Assembly: GCF_000737195.2 (NCBI RefSeq)
Contig: NZ_JALM01000100.1
Coordinates: forward strand, 1-63,495
Origin: Sciscionella sediminilitoris
GTDB taxonomy: Bacteria > Actinomycetota > Actinomycetes > Mycobacteriales > Pseudonocardiaceae
Length of the DNA stretch: 63,495 bases
Reading direction: 5' to 3'
Part shown: one piece after another, positions 1 through 8,468 of the stretch
How the letters are laid out: each line of letters opens with the position of its first letter
Numbering within the stretch: the stretch's first letter is position 1
Notes under the pieces: generated by a model
The model's input: only the letters and a program-made list of their open reading frames with translations
The model's database searches: none
Told to the model about the DNA's origin: nothing
Made by a program: the position numbers and the translations under genes

Positions 1-81
1 GAAAAGTGCGACAGAGCCAGATGAACGGTGGATCTGATCTTGGTCGACACGCCGAGCGGTGCTCGGCGGGAAGGACCGATC

Positions 82-241
82 ATGACCGAAACACTGGATC
101 CTATGACGGACGAGGATGCGCAAAGGCTGGCAGCGGTGTCCTCGGCCGGACCTCGTAGCGCTGTTGTCGGCGCGCTCAGACGAGTTCGAGGTCTTTGATG
201 TCGGCGAGTGGGGTGGGCAGATCGGCGACCGGTCGTGCTGA
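82..241 (+). pseudogene. frameshifted short gene remnant
   Basis: A start codon with an upstream AAGGA opens a reading frame whose first 22 residues (MTETLDPMTDEDAQ...) look protein-like. Near position 148 the frame becomes arginine-rich. A shift of one frame then gives a second acidic, protein-like stretch (DLVALLSARSDEFEVFD...) ending at the TGA at 239-241. Read together the two halves form one plausible 50-residue polypeptide broken by a frameshift. I do not recognise the family. It could also be a chance pairing, since only 160 bases are involved. Confidence 0.3.
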
Positions 242-288
242 CCTCGCGTTCTTCTCGGCATGACCGGATCGGAAACACCGGTGATCGG

Positions 289-435
289 TCAATTCGCTTC
301 TCCGGTACCGCTGGTCGCCTCTCGTTCTGTACCGGTGTGCGCGTCAGCGCCAGACCCACCGTTCGGGCGGGAACTCAACGTGCCGAACGCCAGCGCAGCG
401 GCCAGGACCAGAACACCCGCGGCCACCAGTGCCAC
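289..435 (-). CDS. possible small single-pass membrane protein
   Basis: This short minus-strand frame has strong G/C in third codon positions. It encodes about 48 residues: an N-terminal alanine/valine/leucine-rich segment long enough to span a membrane, then a Gly/Ser/Thr-rich polar tail. A GTG at 435 is the best start, but no convincing ribosome binding site precedes it, and an in-frame stop lies 27 bases upstream. No family is recognised. It may be a real micro-protein or the tail of a decayed gene, in keeping with the neighbouring frameshifted remnant. Confidence 0.25.
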   Translation of the reverse strand: MALVAAGVLVLAAALAFGTLSSRPNGGSGADAHTGTEREATSGTGEAN

Positions 436-714
436 ACCTACACCGGCGCCACCGCTGTCCTATCCCGCCATCACCGTCGCCACGCCTTGGCAGGAGGAGG
501 TCGCGGCTCGGTTGAGCGGCCGGAATCCGCTGCCCGAGGCCGTCAGTCTCCGACCAAGGAGTGGTGCCGATCACCCCGCAGCGAAGGGAAGGCCCTTCGG
601 GCGATCCGGAGCCATCGTGACGCTGCGCATTGATTCACATATGGTCCCGGCGATCCTACCGCCGCGTGATACCGGCCTGCGGAATCCGGCCCGGCCCGCG
701 ACGGCACGGTCCGG

Positions 715-1026
715 TCAGCGGTTCCACTTTCCCCGGCGCGCGGGCACCGAACGCCTGCTCCACACTGAGCTGGCGATAGCGATCACCACCACCGCGCCGA
801 CGACGTCGAGCAGCCACCGGAACCACGGCAGGCCACCGTTCGCGTTCTCGTAGCCGAGTGATCCCGCGACGGCATTGCCGATGAACGCGCCGACGATACC
901 GCCGAGAATCGTTGCCCACCACGGAATCGCCTGCCGACCCGGAAGTATCGCTTTGGCGAGCAGACCCAAGACTATTCCGGCGACGATCCATCCGAGAATG
1001 CCGCCGATACCGCCCCAAAAACTCAT
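715..1026 (-). CDS. GlsB/YeaQ/YmgE family stress-response membrane protein
   Basis: Small integral membrane protein of the transglycosylase-associated family (about 100 residues). It begins MSFWGGIGGILGWIVAGIVL and has three glycine-rich hydrophobic segments, including the typical ALPGRQ-like loop and GGIVGAFIG motif. The family is general-stress induced in many bacteria; its molecular role is unknown. The start at 1026 was chosen because AAAGGAA lies just upstream and because family members begin at this point; longer starts add an unconserved basic leader. A C-terminal Arg-rich tail follows the last helix. It lies downstream of, and on the same strand as, the catalase/glycosyltransferase operon, 90 bases from its last gene. 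Confidence 0.85.
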   Translation of the reverse strand: MSFWGGIGGILGWIVAGIVLGLLAKAILPGRQAIPWWATILGGIVGAFIGNAVAGSLGYENANGGLPWFRWLLDVVGAVVVIAIASSVWSRRSVPARRGKWNR

Positions 1027-1115
1027 GACCATTTCCTTTCGATGTCTTGATTCTCTGGAAAAGACAGGTTGTCCGTTCTGAACCTCACGCCAATACGGCG
1101 TGTCACGCATCACAT

Positions 1116-1850
1116 TCACGGGTGGAGGCAGCGCGCCAGTTCTGGTGTTTCCCGTGATGGTGTCCGTGCCGCGGCCGATCGGATGGTCGCGGCGAATCCG
1201 CCGGGTGTTCGGCCTGCACGCCGGCCCGAGGTGATGACGCGGTTCGTGTCAGTGGCATGCCACGGTAACCCGGCCGCGCGGATGGCGGCGGCGAGTCGGT
1301 GATCCTCATGCTCGGGCAACGGCGGGAAGCCACCGACAGCGAGGTAGGCATCGGCCCGCACGCCCAGATTCGCGCCGTGCACATGCGGATGGCTCTCGGT
1401 GTACTGGTAGCCGGGCAGTGTTGCGTCGGGAAGTTGGACGGTGCCGAGCAACAGGGCACAGCCACGATTGGCGTGAACCAGCTGAGTTTCGAGCCAATGC
1501 GGTGGGACGAGGGTGTCGGCATCGGTGCACGCGATCCAGGTGGCTGGCCCTGGGCGAGGGGAATCGGCGAGCGCGGCGCGGATTCCGCGGTCCCGCGTCG
1601 CACCGACCACGGCCGCGTCCGCCTGCACGAGTGTCACACTCGGCCAGGCGTGTGCGATGTCCGGCGTGCGATCGTGGCAGCTGTCGGCCGCCACGAAAGC
1701 CCGTGCCTCGACCGTCGGAAACGCAGCCGCCAGAACGTCCAGAGCGTCATCGAGTGCCGAAAGGCAGGCGGGCAGCCGGGATTCCTCGTTGCGCGCGGGA
1801 ATGACGATGCGGACCGATTCGATCCCGCCTGCCGGGGCGATCCCGGTCAC
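1116..1850 (-). CDS. family 2 glycosyltransferase
   Basis: GT-A fold glycosyltransferase of about 244 residues. It shows the N-terminal IPARNEE motif, a VAADSCHD nucleotide-binding stretch and a DxD-like TDADT motif that would bind metal and the nucleotide sugar. No membrane anchor is visible. The GTG start at 1850 overlaps the TGA of the deacetylase/methyltransferase gene (GTGA), so the two are translationally coupled. A longer frame to 2003 is open, but its extra residues are arginine-rich shadow sequence. It is the last gene of a six-gene overlapping operon. Donor and acceptor are unknown; the neighbours suggest it acts on a sugar-containing small molecule or envelope glycoconjugate. Confidence 0.85.
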   Translation of the reverse strand: MTGIAPAGGIESVRIVIPARNEESRLPACLSALDDALDVLAAAFPTVEARAFVAADSCHDRTPDIAHAWPSVTLVQADAAVVGATRDRGIRAALADSPRPGPATWIACTDADTLVPPHWLETQLVHANRGCALLLGTVQLPDATLPGYQYTESHPHVHGANLGVRADAYLAVGGFPPLPEHEDHRLAAAIRAAGLPWHATDTNRVITSGRRAGRTPGGFAATIRSAAARTPSRETPELARCLHP

Positions 1851-3190
1851 CGGCTGTGCCCGGGCCGGTAAGCATGGACGAGCACATCGACACGGAAATG
1901 TCGTTCGACGTGGCTGGCGATGGTCCGCAGTCCCCTGGTGGCGCGGAGCAGGCGGTGAACCATATCGCCGTCGAGCGGCCAGCCTTCGATGGAATGTCGC
2001 CAATGACAGGCGAGCAGGCTACCGTCGGCGCACAGGGCCGCTCGTGCCTTGTCGATCAGTTCCCGCAGCTCGGTCCGAGTCTGGTAGTAGCCGAGTTCGG
2101 ACAGTACGATGAGGTCGAACGTACCGTCCGGCCATTCCCCGGGCAGGGTGGCCATGTGGTACTCGATGTTGTGCGCGGCGTGGCGATTCCGCGCCCTGGC
2201 GAGTGCCTCGCGGCTTGTGTCGATGGCGAGCACGTGATCGGTCCTGGTGGCGATCCGTGCGGCGAGCGCACCGGTCGAGCAGCCGAGTTCGATCGCCGAG
2301 CGGTAGCGCTGCCTGGGCAGTATCGCCATCGTCAGGTCGCGTTTGCGTTGTTCGTACCAACTGTGTTCGACCGCCCACGGATCCTCGGATCTGCTGAAGG
2401 CGGCATCAAAGGGACGGGCGAGTCGTCCGGCGGTCGCGAAGAAGACCTCGAAGGGCCGTTCGAAGTGTTCGAGCACAGCGGCGGGCAGGACCGGTTCGTC
2501 ACCGGGTCGCGCTGTCGATGCCTCGAGCTGGCTCCGGTATTCGGCGAGCGCGTCCTGTTTCGCTTCTCGCTCGCCGTCCTCGAGGTCGAACCGGCAGAGC
2601 CGGGCCCAGGGAACGTCGCCGGGTTTTCCCCAGTGCCACAACCAGATCGGGTATTCGAGCAACCGCGTGCCGTGCCGGAAACAGAGAGATTCGCAGACAA
2701 CCGCGGCCGCCTCGTGATCGGGGTGTCTGTCGTCCCGCCACGGGGCGAGCAGCAGGCAACGAGACGTCAGGCACTCCTCGACGGCTTCGGTGAGCTCGTC
2801 GCGACGAGCGGACAGCTGCCCGTCGCCGAGCCCGAGTTGCCGTACCTCGGCGTGCGGACAGAGCAGACCGAGCGCCGCGGCGTTTTCCGCGCGACGAATC
2901 CTCGCCATCGTGGCCGGTGTCCGGGTCCTGGACGCGGGATGGGAATGCTCGCCATCGGTGGCGACGACGATGGTGACCGGTATCCCCGTTCGGCGGGCAT
3001 GGGCGAGCAGCCCGCCGGCGCCGAGTGTCTCGTCGTCGGGATGCGCGGCGACGACGATGATCCGGTCGATGTCGTGACCGTCATGCTGGTGCAGCCTGAA
3101 CAATGGAAGGGTCGGCCAATGCGGATCACCGCGCCAGTTCGCTTCCGGCGTCCCGCTCGCCCGGTGATCGAAGCCGTGCTCAGCCGTCAT
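1847..3190 (-). CDS. PIG-L deacetylase / SAM-dependent methyltransferase fusion
   Basis: Two-domain protein of 447 residues. Residues 40-240 are a PIG-L (LmbE-like) zinc deacetylase with the AHPDDE motif at 49-54 and the HPDH pair at 156-159, as in MshB-type N-acetylglucosamine deacetylases. Residues 270-447 are a class I methyltransferase with motif I (AIELGCSTG) near 299-307 and an acidic residue after strand 2 (AIDTS). Such a fusion could deacetylate and then methylate one substrate. The start at 3190 overlaps the end of the acyl-CoA dehydrogenase gene by 11 bases, and the stop overlaps the glycosyltransferase start. The upstream extension to 3532 is antisense shadow and is rejected. Substrate unknown. 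Confidence 0.88.
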   Translation of the reverse strand: MTAEHGFDHRASGTPEANWRGDPHWPTLPLFRLHQHDGHDIDRIIVVAAHPDDETLGAGGLLAHARRTGIPVTIVVATDGEHSHPASRTRTPATMARIRRAENAAALGLLCPHAEVRQLGLGDGQLSARRDELTEAVEECLTSRCLLLAPWRDDRHPDHEAAAVVCESLCFRHGTRLLEYPIWLWHWGKPGDVPWARLCRFDLEDGEREAKQDALAEYRSQLEASTARPGDEPVLPAAVLEHFERPFEVFFATAGRLARPFDAAFSRSEDPWAVEHSWYEQRKRDLTMAILPRQRYRSAIELGCSTGALAARIATRTDHVLAIDTSREALARARNRHAAHNIEYHMATLPGEWPDGTFDLIVLSELGYYQTRTELRELIDKARAALCADGSLLACHWRHSIEGWPLDGDMVHRLLRATRGLRTIASHVERHFRVDVLVHAYRPGHSR

Positions 3191-4289
3191 CGCCGTCCCT
3201 GTTCTCGGCCCGCAAGATGGCCTGCCCCGACCGGCGGTGGTCACGGGCGGCGTGGTGCTGGCGCAGGTACACCTCGAGATCCGCGACCCGGGCGGCATGC
3301 CGTTGGTCATGGCACAGCGGTGCCGGGCCGAGTGCGTGCCCGAGGAGCCGGATGGTCTGTTCGCCTGCCGCGGCCACCGTCGCGCGCACCCGATTCGCGA
3401 GCAGGATTCCCGTGTCACCCTCCGCATATCCGGAGTCGACGAGTTCGGCGGACTCGGCAAGACAGGCCCGCGCAGCGTGCAGCATGCCGTCGACCTTTCC
3501 GAGATACATCGGCCCGATCTCGTCGAGCTCATCGGCCCGCTCTCGGCTCGCCAAAGCCGAACGCAGGCTCCGCATCAGTGCGACGGCCCCGCCGTACCAA
3601 CAGGCCGCCACGCCCAGCCCACCCCGGGCGAACCCCGGTCGCCGCAGATACCAGCCGTCCGGACCGACCGGGATGGCGAAGGAACCGCCGAATTCCACGG
3701 TCGGACTCTGCACGGCGGTGAGTCCCCGCGCGACCCAAGGTGTGTCGAGTACCCGCACACCAGCGGCGTGCAACCCGACCGCGAAGGCCCGCCGGGCTCC
3801 CCCTGGGGTGTGCGCGGTGACCACCGCGTGGCTCAGCCACGGCGCCAGCGAACACCACGGTTTCCTCCCCCGCAACACCCAGCGGCCCCGTTCCGGGACC
3901 GCCTCGAGCCGCGTGTCCCCGCTGTGCGCCGCCCATACACCCCAGCGGACCTCCGTTCCGGTGGCGCCGATCCGATCCAGTGGCACCGGTTCCGGTGCCT
4001 CCCCGAGAATCGCGAGCGCGTCCAGGTGCGGCTCGATGACTCTCGCTACCGTGAGGTCCACGGCGGCGAGGGTCGCCAAGACCTCCCAACGGCGCATCGT
4101 CGCCCCTGTCGCCGGGGTCAGCGCGGCGACCCGCCCGGCCACTGCCAGCGCGGCCTCGACCTCGCCGGCGGCCGAGACCAGGTCCGCCAACAGTTCCGGC
4201 GGCCAGTCCACCGACCGGCATCCGTCACCGCGTATCGACAGGGACCCGGCACCGATCGAATCCGGGGCCCGCTCGGAAAAGGTGCTCAA
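3180..4289 (-). CDS. acyl-CoA dehydrogenase family protein
   Basis: About 369 residues with the layout of a short acyl-CoA dehydrogenase. A helical N-terminal domain is followed by a middle beta domain (WGVWAA, then a [10 protein letters not shown]-like segment) and a C-terminal helical domain. The usual catalytic glutamate region is not obvious, so it may be a divergent flavoprotein rather than a fatty-acid beta-oxidation enzyme. The only start that fits the overlap is TTG at 4289; its last two bases and the following A form the TGA of the catalase gene (TTGA). That codon is rare and implies strong translational coupling. Its downstream partners are the PIG-L/methyltransferase and the glycosyltransferase. 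Confidence 0.82.
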   Translation of the reverse strand: MSTFSERAPDSIGAGSLSIRGDGCRSVDWPPELLADLVSAAGEVEAALAVAGRVAALTPATGATMRRWEVLATLAAVDLTVARVIEPHLDALAILGEAPEPVPLDRIGATGTEVRWGVWAAHSGDTRLEAVPERGRWVLRGRKPWCSLAPWLSHAVVTAHTPGGARRAFAVGLHAAGVRVLDTPWVARGLTAVQSPTVEFGGSFAIPVGPDGWYLRRPGFARGGLGVAACWYGGAVALMRSLRSALASRERADELDEIGPMYLGKVDGMLHAARACLAESAELVDSGYAEGDTGILLANRVRATVAAAGEQTIRLLGHALGPAPLCHDQRHAARVADLEVYLRQHHAARDHRRSGQAILRAENRDGDDG

Positions 4290-5812
4290 CTCTTCTTCCT
4301 TATCCCGGACCGGGCCGCATTCCCCTGTTCCTCGGCCTTCGGGTCCGCCATGGCCTTCTTGGCCTGTACTCCGGACCGGATACGGTCACCGACCTCGGTA
4401 TCGATGGCGCGCCAGTAACCGAAGGCTCGTTCCAGAACGGGTGCCGTCACACCGTTGAGCAGATGCCCGACGACGTTGTCCACGAGGCGTTCACGGGCAG
4501 GCTCGTCCATCACCTCGCGAATCAGGGCACGTGCCTGGCCCCAGTCGTCGTCCTCCGGGTGAGAAACATGAGCGGTGCGGGTGATCTCGCCGTCGGCGTA
4601 CCAACTCGGCGGTGTTCCGCACGAGGCCACGTCCGCCACCGGTCCTCCCTTGGAGTTGGGTGCGTAGACGGGGTCGCAGACCGGGACGAACCGCATGGCG
4701 CCGTCCTTGGTGTAGGAATTCGGGTGCGCCATCCGCGGGGTGTTGACCGGAAGCTGCTGGTAATTCGCTCCGATTCGAGCACGCTGGGCGTCGGCATAGG
4801 AGAACAACCGGGCGAGCAGCATCCGGTCGGGACTCGGCCCGATCCCGGGGACCAGATTATTGGGTTGGAAGGCGGCCTGTTCGATCTCGGTGTGATTGTC
4901 GGTGGGGTTCCGGTCCAAGGTCATCCGCCCGACCTCGATCAGCGGATAGTCGCCGTGCGGCCACACCTTGGTCAGATCGAACGGATTGAAGCGATAGCCC
5001 GCGGCATCGGCATACGGCATGATCTGTACATACATCGTCCAGCTCGGATGGTCGCCATCGCGGATGTGCTCCCACAGATCCCGAGTGTGGTAATCGGTGT
5101 CCATGGAGCACATCTGATCGCCCTCGTGCTGGGTGAAGAACTCGATCCCCTGATCGGTCTTGAACGTGTACTTCACCCAGAACCGCTCGCCGGACTCGTT
5201 GATCCACATATAGGTGTGCGAGCCGTATCCGTTCATGTGGCGCCAGGTACGTGGAATACCGCGGTCCCCCATGAGCCAGGTAACCTGATGCGCCGATTCC
5301 GGGGACAGTGTCCAAAAATCCCACTGCATATCATGGTCGCGAAGATTGTTGCACGCCAAGCGCTTCTGCGAACGAATGAAGTGCTGGAACTTCATCGGGT
5401 CCTTGACGAAGAAGACCGGGGTGTTGTTGCCGACCAGATCGTAGTTCCCCTCGGGCGTGTAGAACTTCAGCGCGAATCCTCGTGGGTCCCGCCAGGTATC
5501 CGGGCTCCCGCGTTCTCCGGCCACGGTGGAAAAGCGCGCGACGAGTCCGGTCGTGGTTCCCGGTTGGAACACCTCCGCCTTGGTGTACGCACTGACGTCG
5601 TTGGTCACCTCGAAACGACCGAAGGCGCCGCTCCCCTTCGCATGCGGTTGCCGCTCGGGGATTCGCTCCCGGTTGAACTGAGCCATCTGCTCGATCAGAT
5701 ACGCGTCCTGCAACAGGATCGGGCCCGCTGATCCCACCGTCAACGAGTGTTCATCGCTCTCGACCGGGATACCCGCATCGGTTGTCGTGTACTTTCCGTT
5801 CGTCTGGGTCAT
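4286..5812 (-). CDS. katA: monofunctional heme catalase (KatA-type)
   Basis: Small-subunit catalase of about 508 residues that dismutates hydrogen peroxide. The catalytic histidine lies in [12 protein letters not shown] (His57), the distal asparagine in [11 protein letters not shown] (Asn130), and the proximal heme tyrosine in [14 protein letters not shown] near residue 340. The start at 5812 is supported by GGAGGA eight bases upstream. The gene begins inside the 3' end of the sigma-factor gene (62-base overlap) and ends in the TTG start of the acyl-CoA dehydrogenase gene. It lacks the C-terminal flavodoxin-like domain of large catalases, but a separate protein of that fold is encoded first in the same operon. 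Confidence 0.96.
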   Translation of the reverse strand: MTQTNGKYTTTDAGIPVESDEHSLTVGSAGPILLQDAYLIEQMAQFNRERIPERQPHAKGSGAFGRFEVTNDVSAYTKAEVFQPGTTTGLVARFSTVAGERGSPDTWRDPRGFALKFYTPEGNYDLVGNNTPVFFVKDPMKFQHFIRSQKRLACNNLRDHDMQWDFWTLSPESAHQVTWLMGDRGIPRTWRHMNGYGSHTYMWINESGERFWVKYTFKTDQGIEFFTQHEGDQMCSMDTDYHTRDLWEHIRDGDHPSWTMYVQIMPYADAAGYRFNPFDLTKVWPHGDYPLIEVGRMTLDRNPTDNHTEIEQAAFQPNNLVPGIGPSPDRMLLARLFSYADAQRARIGANYQQLPVNTPRMAHPNSYTKDGAMRFVPVCDPVYAPNSKGGPVADVASCGTPPSWYADGEITRTAHVSHPEDDDWGQARALIREVMDEPARERLVDNVVGHLLNGVTAPVLERAFGYWRAIDTEVGDRIRSGVQAKKAMADPKAEEQGNAARSGIRKKS

Positions 5813-6461
5813 CGAGCATTCCTCCGTATTCACCATCGCCATCGGGATTCATCAGCACCGCCAGCCGCGCCCTGGCACGTGCGACGATCAGCCGGACCGC
5901 ACTCGGGCTCTCGCCCGTCGCCTCGCCGATCTCTTCGTCACCGCGCCCGTACACCTCGCTCAGCAGCCAACAGGCACGCTGCCTCGGCGGAAGATCACCC
6001 AACCCCTGCCGCAACACCGCGGGTCGTCCACCGGATCGCGCGGAAACCGGTTCCCTGACTTCCCCTTTCCCTGGATCGCGGTGACGAAGCAGAGCCAGGC
6101 AGCGCACCGTCGCGGATCGGCAGAGCAGACCGGCGAAGGTCTCGTCCACGCGTATCCGGGTGATCTGCCGCCACGCGGAAACGAAGACATCCTGCGCGAC
6201 CTTCTCGGCTTCGCCACGATCTCCCAGCAGGTACAGCGCGAGGCGGAAAACGGCTTCCTGGTGACGGCGAACCAGCACCTCGTAGACCCGCGGATCCGCC
6301 CGTGCCAGGTGAACGAGCGCCGTATCGTCGAGGTCCTCCACCTCCCGGCATTCCTCGCCCACCACCAGCCGGAAAACGCGTGCGGCGCCAAGGAAATCCG
6401 CAGAACGGGCGCCGGTATCCGAACAGGGTTTCGCGAACGATTCCCTCGATCCCGCAGTCAC
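5751..6461 (-). CDS. ECF-type RNA polymerase sigma factor
   Basis: About 236 residues. Region 2 ([20 protein letters not shown], then an [15 protein letters not shown]-like stretch) and region 4 ([16 protein letters not shown], then a [18 protein letters not shown] helix-turn-helix) are present, with no region 3. No anti-sigma gene is adjacent. The GTG at 6461 overlaps the stop of the PfpI-like gene (GTGA), which decides the start over alternatives at 6500 or 6365. The tail of about 20 residues after region 4 overlaps the catalase start. Being embedded between two peroxide-related genes, it probably controls its own operon; this is inferred from position. Confidence 0.88.
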   Translation of the reverse strand: MTAGSRESFAKPCSDTGARSADFLGAARVFRLVVGEECREVEDLDDTALVHLARADPRVYEVLVRRHQEAVFRLALYLLGDRGEAEKVAQDVFVSAWRQITRIRVDETFAGLLCRSATVRCLALLRHRDPGKGEVREPVSARSGGRPAVLRQGLGDLPPRQRACWLLSEVYGRGDEEIGEATGESPSAVRLIVARARARLAVLMNPDGDGEYGGMLDDPDERKVHDNRCGYPGRER

Positions 6462-7003
6462 CGATGCACGGGGAGCGGCTGGCGCCCCAATACCTGACAC
6501 AGGAGCTCGGTCAGTGGCCCCGCCTCGCGACGACGCGTGGTGATCAGCCCTCCATCGACGACCCGATGCTCGTCCGTCCAGTGCGCCCCACGTTCCCGCA
6601 CCCGCTCACGCAGCCAGCGATCGGCGGTGACCCGTTTCCCCGCCACAGCTATCGCCGTCAGCATCCGGCCGGCCTGTGGCAGGAACGCGACCGCGCACTG
6701 CCTGGTGAGCAGATCGTCCACCAAGGCGATCAGCTCTCCATCATGGTCGAGCCGGTACCATTCGCCGGCCCCGTCCGGCACGAGCGCGGCATCGAAGTCG
6801 GTGGCATCTGCCTGGTAGGCAACGACATCCACGGTATGGAGTTCGCTGCTCTTGCGGCGGCCGACCGCCCGGATGTCACCGTCGTGCGGTGCGATCAGCT
6901 CGACTTCCGCCCCGCGGTCGGCCAAGATTCGCCTGGCGGAGGAAATCTGCTCCATGTCCACGTCATCGGTAGCGATGAGAGCCACTCGATACCCACGCAG
7001 CAT
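6458..7003 (-). CDS. DJ-1/PfpI-like domain protein lacking the nucleophile cysteine
   Basis: Protein of 181 residues with the class I glutamine-amidotransferase-like fold of DJ-1/PfpI proteins: RVALIATDDVDMEQ at the N-terminus, a DAALVPDGAG acid-strand, and a C-terminal WTDEHRVVDGGLITTR motif. The nucleophile elbow, normally A-I-C-H-G, reads A-F-L-P-Q-A (residues 106-111), so Cys and His are replaced by Pro and Gln. It is therefore unlikely to be a peptidase or deglycase. The same loss is known in the C-terminal domain of large-subunit catalases. A GGGAGAA precedes the ATG at 7003. It is the first gene of the catalase/glycosyltransferase operon. Confidence 0.82.
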   Translation of the reverse strand: MLRGYRVALIATDDVDMEQISSARRILADRGAEVELIAPHDGDIRAVGRRKSSELHTVDVVAYQADATDFDAALVPDGAGEWYRLDHDGELIALVDDLLTRQCAVAFLPQAGRMLTAIAVAGKRVTADRWLRERVRERGAHWTDEHRVVDGGLITTRRREAGPLTELLCQVLGRQPLPVHR

Positions 7004-7016
7004 CCGACATTCTCCC

Positions 7017-7048
7017 TCTCGTAGACCTGATCTGTGTTCGACACGAGA
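7017..7048. promoter_or_regulatory. inverted repeat in the katA-operon / ANTAR intergenic region
   Basis: The arms TCTCGT and ACGAGA are separated by 20 bases and enclose GTGTTCGACAC, itself a short dyad. The site lies 14 bases upstream of the PfpI-like gene, in the only non-coding gap between the six-gene minus operon and the plus-strand GAF-ANTAR gene. It may be an operator or part of a sigma-factor promoter. I cannot match it to a known regulator. Confidence 0.35.
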
Positions 7049-7202
7049 GATACCGAGGGAAAAAGACGGAGAATCACGCAACACACTCGCCGCAGCATCT
7101 CCCTGCCGAGCGAGGCTACGTGGCTGAACCTCGGTCGAGAGCATATCCGAGCCCGGAAGGTCTGTCCAGAATGTGGCATCCTGATCTCGGAAAGGAGTGA
7201 CG

Positions 7203-7934
7203 ATGCAGGACGAACGGTCCCCGCGGTCGCCGAAGCTCGAGTCGGTACCCGATCTGGTAGCCAGCCTCGGACAACTTCGCGGCCTGTTACTGGACACCGA
7301 TGCGATCGACGAGATCGTGTGGGAAACCGCCATGCTGGCGGTGCACGCCGACGACAAGGTCGACGCCTGCGGAGTCACCCTGCTGCGGGATGGAGAGCCG
7401 GTCTCCCTCTTGCGCCTTTCCTCCCGGCATACGGTCCTCGAGGACAGTCAGTACGCCAAGGGCACCGGACCGGTCATGGATGTGATCCGGACCGGGAAAC
7501 CCGTCGTCGTGTCCTCGATGCGCAGCGAACAGCGATGGGGCGACTATTCGACGGACGCGAGCGGTGACGGGATCGCCTCCATCGCGGCACTGCCCATGAT
7601 CGCCGGCGACGAGGTACTCGGTGTCGTGACCCTCTACTCGGAAGCGGAGGGAACCTTCGACAACGGGCACGTGCTCGGCACACTCGTCGCGGATCTCGCC
7701 GCCGCGGGGATGTGGTGCCTGCTCAAACACGCCGACAAGGAGAAGCTCACCGGTGAGCTACAGCAGGCGCTGTCCTCCCGCGAGGTCATCGACCAAGCGA
7801 AAGGGATCCTGATGGCCCGGGAAGGACTGTCCGCGGACGAAGCCTTCGCCCTCCTGCGCAAGACAAGCCAGCACAGCAACACCAAGCTCCGAACCGTCGC
7901 CGAACGGCTGGTGGCCCAACCCCAGAAGGCCTGA
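7203..7934 (+). CDS. GAF and ANTAR domain transcription antitermination regulator
   Basis: About 243 residues. A GAF sensor domain occupies roughly residues 30-170, and a C-terminal ANTAR RNA-binding domain about 185-240. The latter shows the signature SREVIDQAKGILMAREGLS followed by the DEAFALLRKTSQHSN helix. ANTAR proteins bind paired RNA hairpins and prevent transcription termination; here the GAF domain would sense a small ligand or redox state. AAAGGAG lies five bases before the ATG at 7203; the in-frame GTG at 7197 would sit on the Shine-Dalgarno sequence and is rejected. It is divergent from the catalase operon, so it may act on that leader RNA (inference). Confidence 0.9.
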   Translation: MQDERSPRSPKLESVPDLVASLGQLRGLLLDTDAIDEIVWETAMLAVHADDKVDACGVTLLRDGEPVSLLRLSSRHTVLEDSQYAKGTGPVMDVIRTGKPVVVSSMRSEQRWGDYSTDASGDGIASIAALPMIAGDEVLGVVTLYSEAEGTFDNGHVLGTLVADLAAAGMWCLLKHADKEKLTGELQQALSSREVIDQAKGILMAREGLSADEAFALLRKTSQHSNTKLRTVAERLVAQPQKA

Positions 7935-7937
7935 CCG

Positions 7938-8468
7938 TCACCGACCGGCAAGTGGTGTCGATCCTTTCCCCGATCCGGACTTTTTCCGCTGATCGGCATT
8001 GAAGCGCGCCTTCTTCTGCCGGTTCCCGCAGGTGTTCGTATCGCACCATCTACGGGTGCGACTCTGGCTGGTGTCGAAGAACGCGGCCCGACAGGTCGAG
8101 GAGGCGCACGGGGCCGGATTCCTGTCGCCCTCGCCCGCGATGATGCTGACCGCGTCGGCGGCGATGACGCTACCGAGGGCGTCCTCAATCCGAGGACCCG
8201 ATTCAGGCCAGATGCACACGAAACCGCAACGCCGTGAGCTGCGATTCGCCGTCGTGAAGGGGTTCACGCGACACCCTCGCGACCGCAGGCCCCATGATGC
8301 CTCGTGACCAACAAAACACAGACTGCCGGATCCGGTGTGGTGGACGAAAGCCGTCGTTCGATGCCCGACCCGCGACCCCGTGGAGTACTCGACGGGCCGG
8401 AGGTGCCCCGTGAAGTCGCTACCCCGTACCGGCCACTCAGTGTCGCTGTTGATCCAATGCGCCTGCAC
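7938..8468 (-). pseudogene. CGNR zinc-finger protein, probably decayed N-terminus
   Basis: The last 75 residues contain an unmistakable CGNR zinc finger. Two cysteines in PCASSTC are followed by FFDTSQSRTRRWC and DTNTCGNRQKKARF, giving all four zinc-ligand cysteines and the CGNR tetrad. In this family the finger is preceded by an ABATE stress-sensing domain. Here the preceding 90 residues show only a short recognisable stretch (PRIEDALGSVIAADAV) and then sequence I cannot align, so the upstream part is probably frameshifted or replaced. Intact members are transcription regulators of about 190 residues. It converges on the GAF-ANTAR gene, with three bases between the stops. Confidence 0.6.

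Noticed and set aside
208-853. Long plus-strand open frames at the left edge
   Set aside because: They are Arg/Pro/Thr-rich, overlap one another and are antisense to the GlsB gene; typical GC-rich shadow frames.
1856-3721. 621-codon plus-strand frame opposite the PIG-L/methyltransferase gene
   Set aside because: It is the mirror frame of a gene with clear catalytic motifs; its composition follows the complementary codons and it has no domain.
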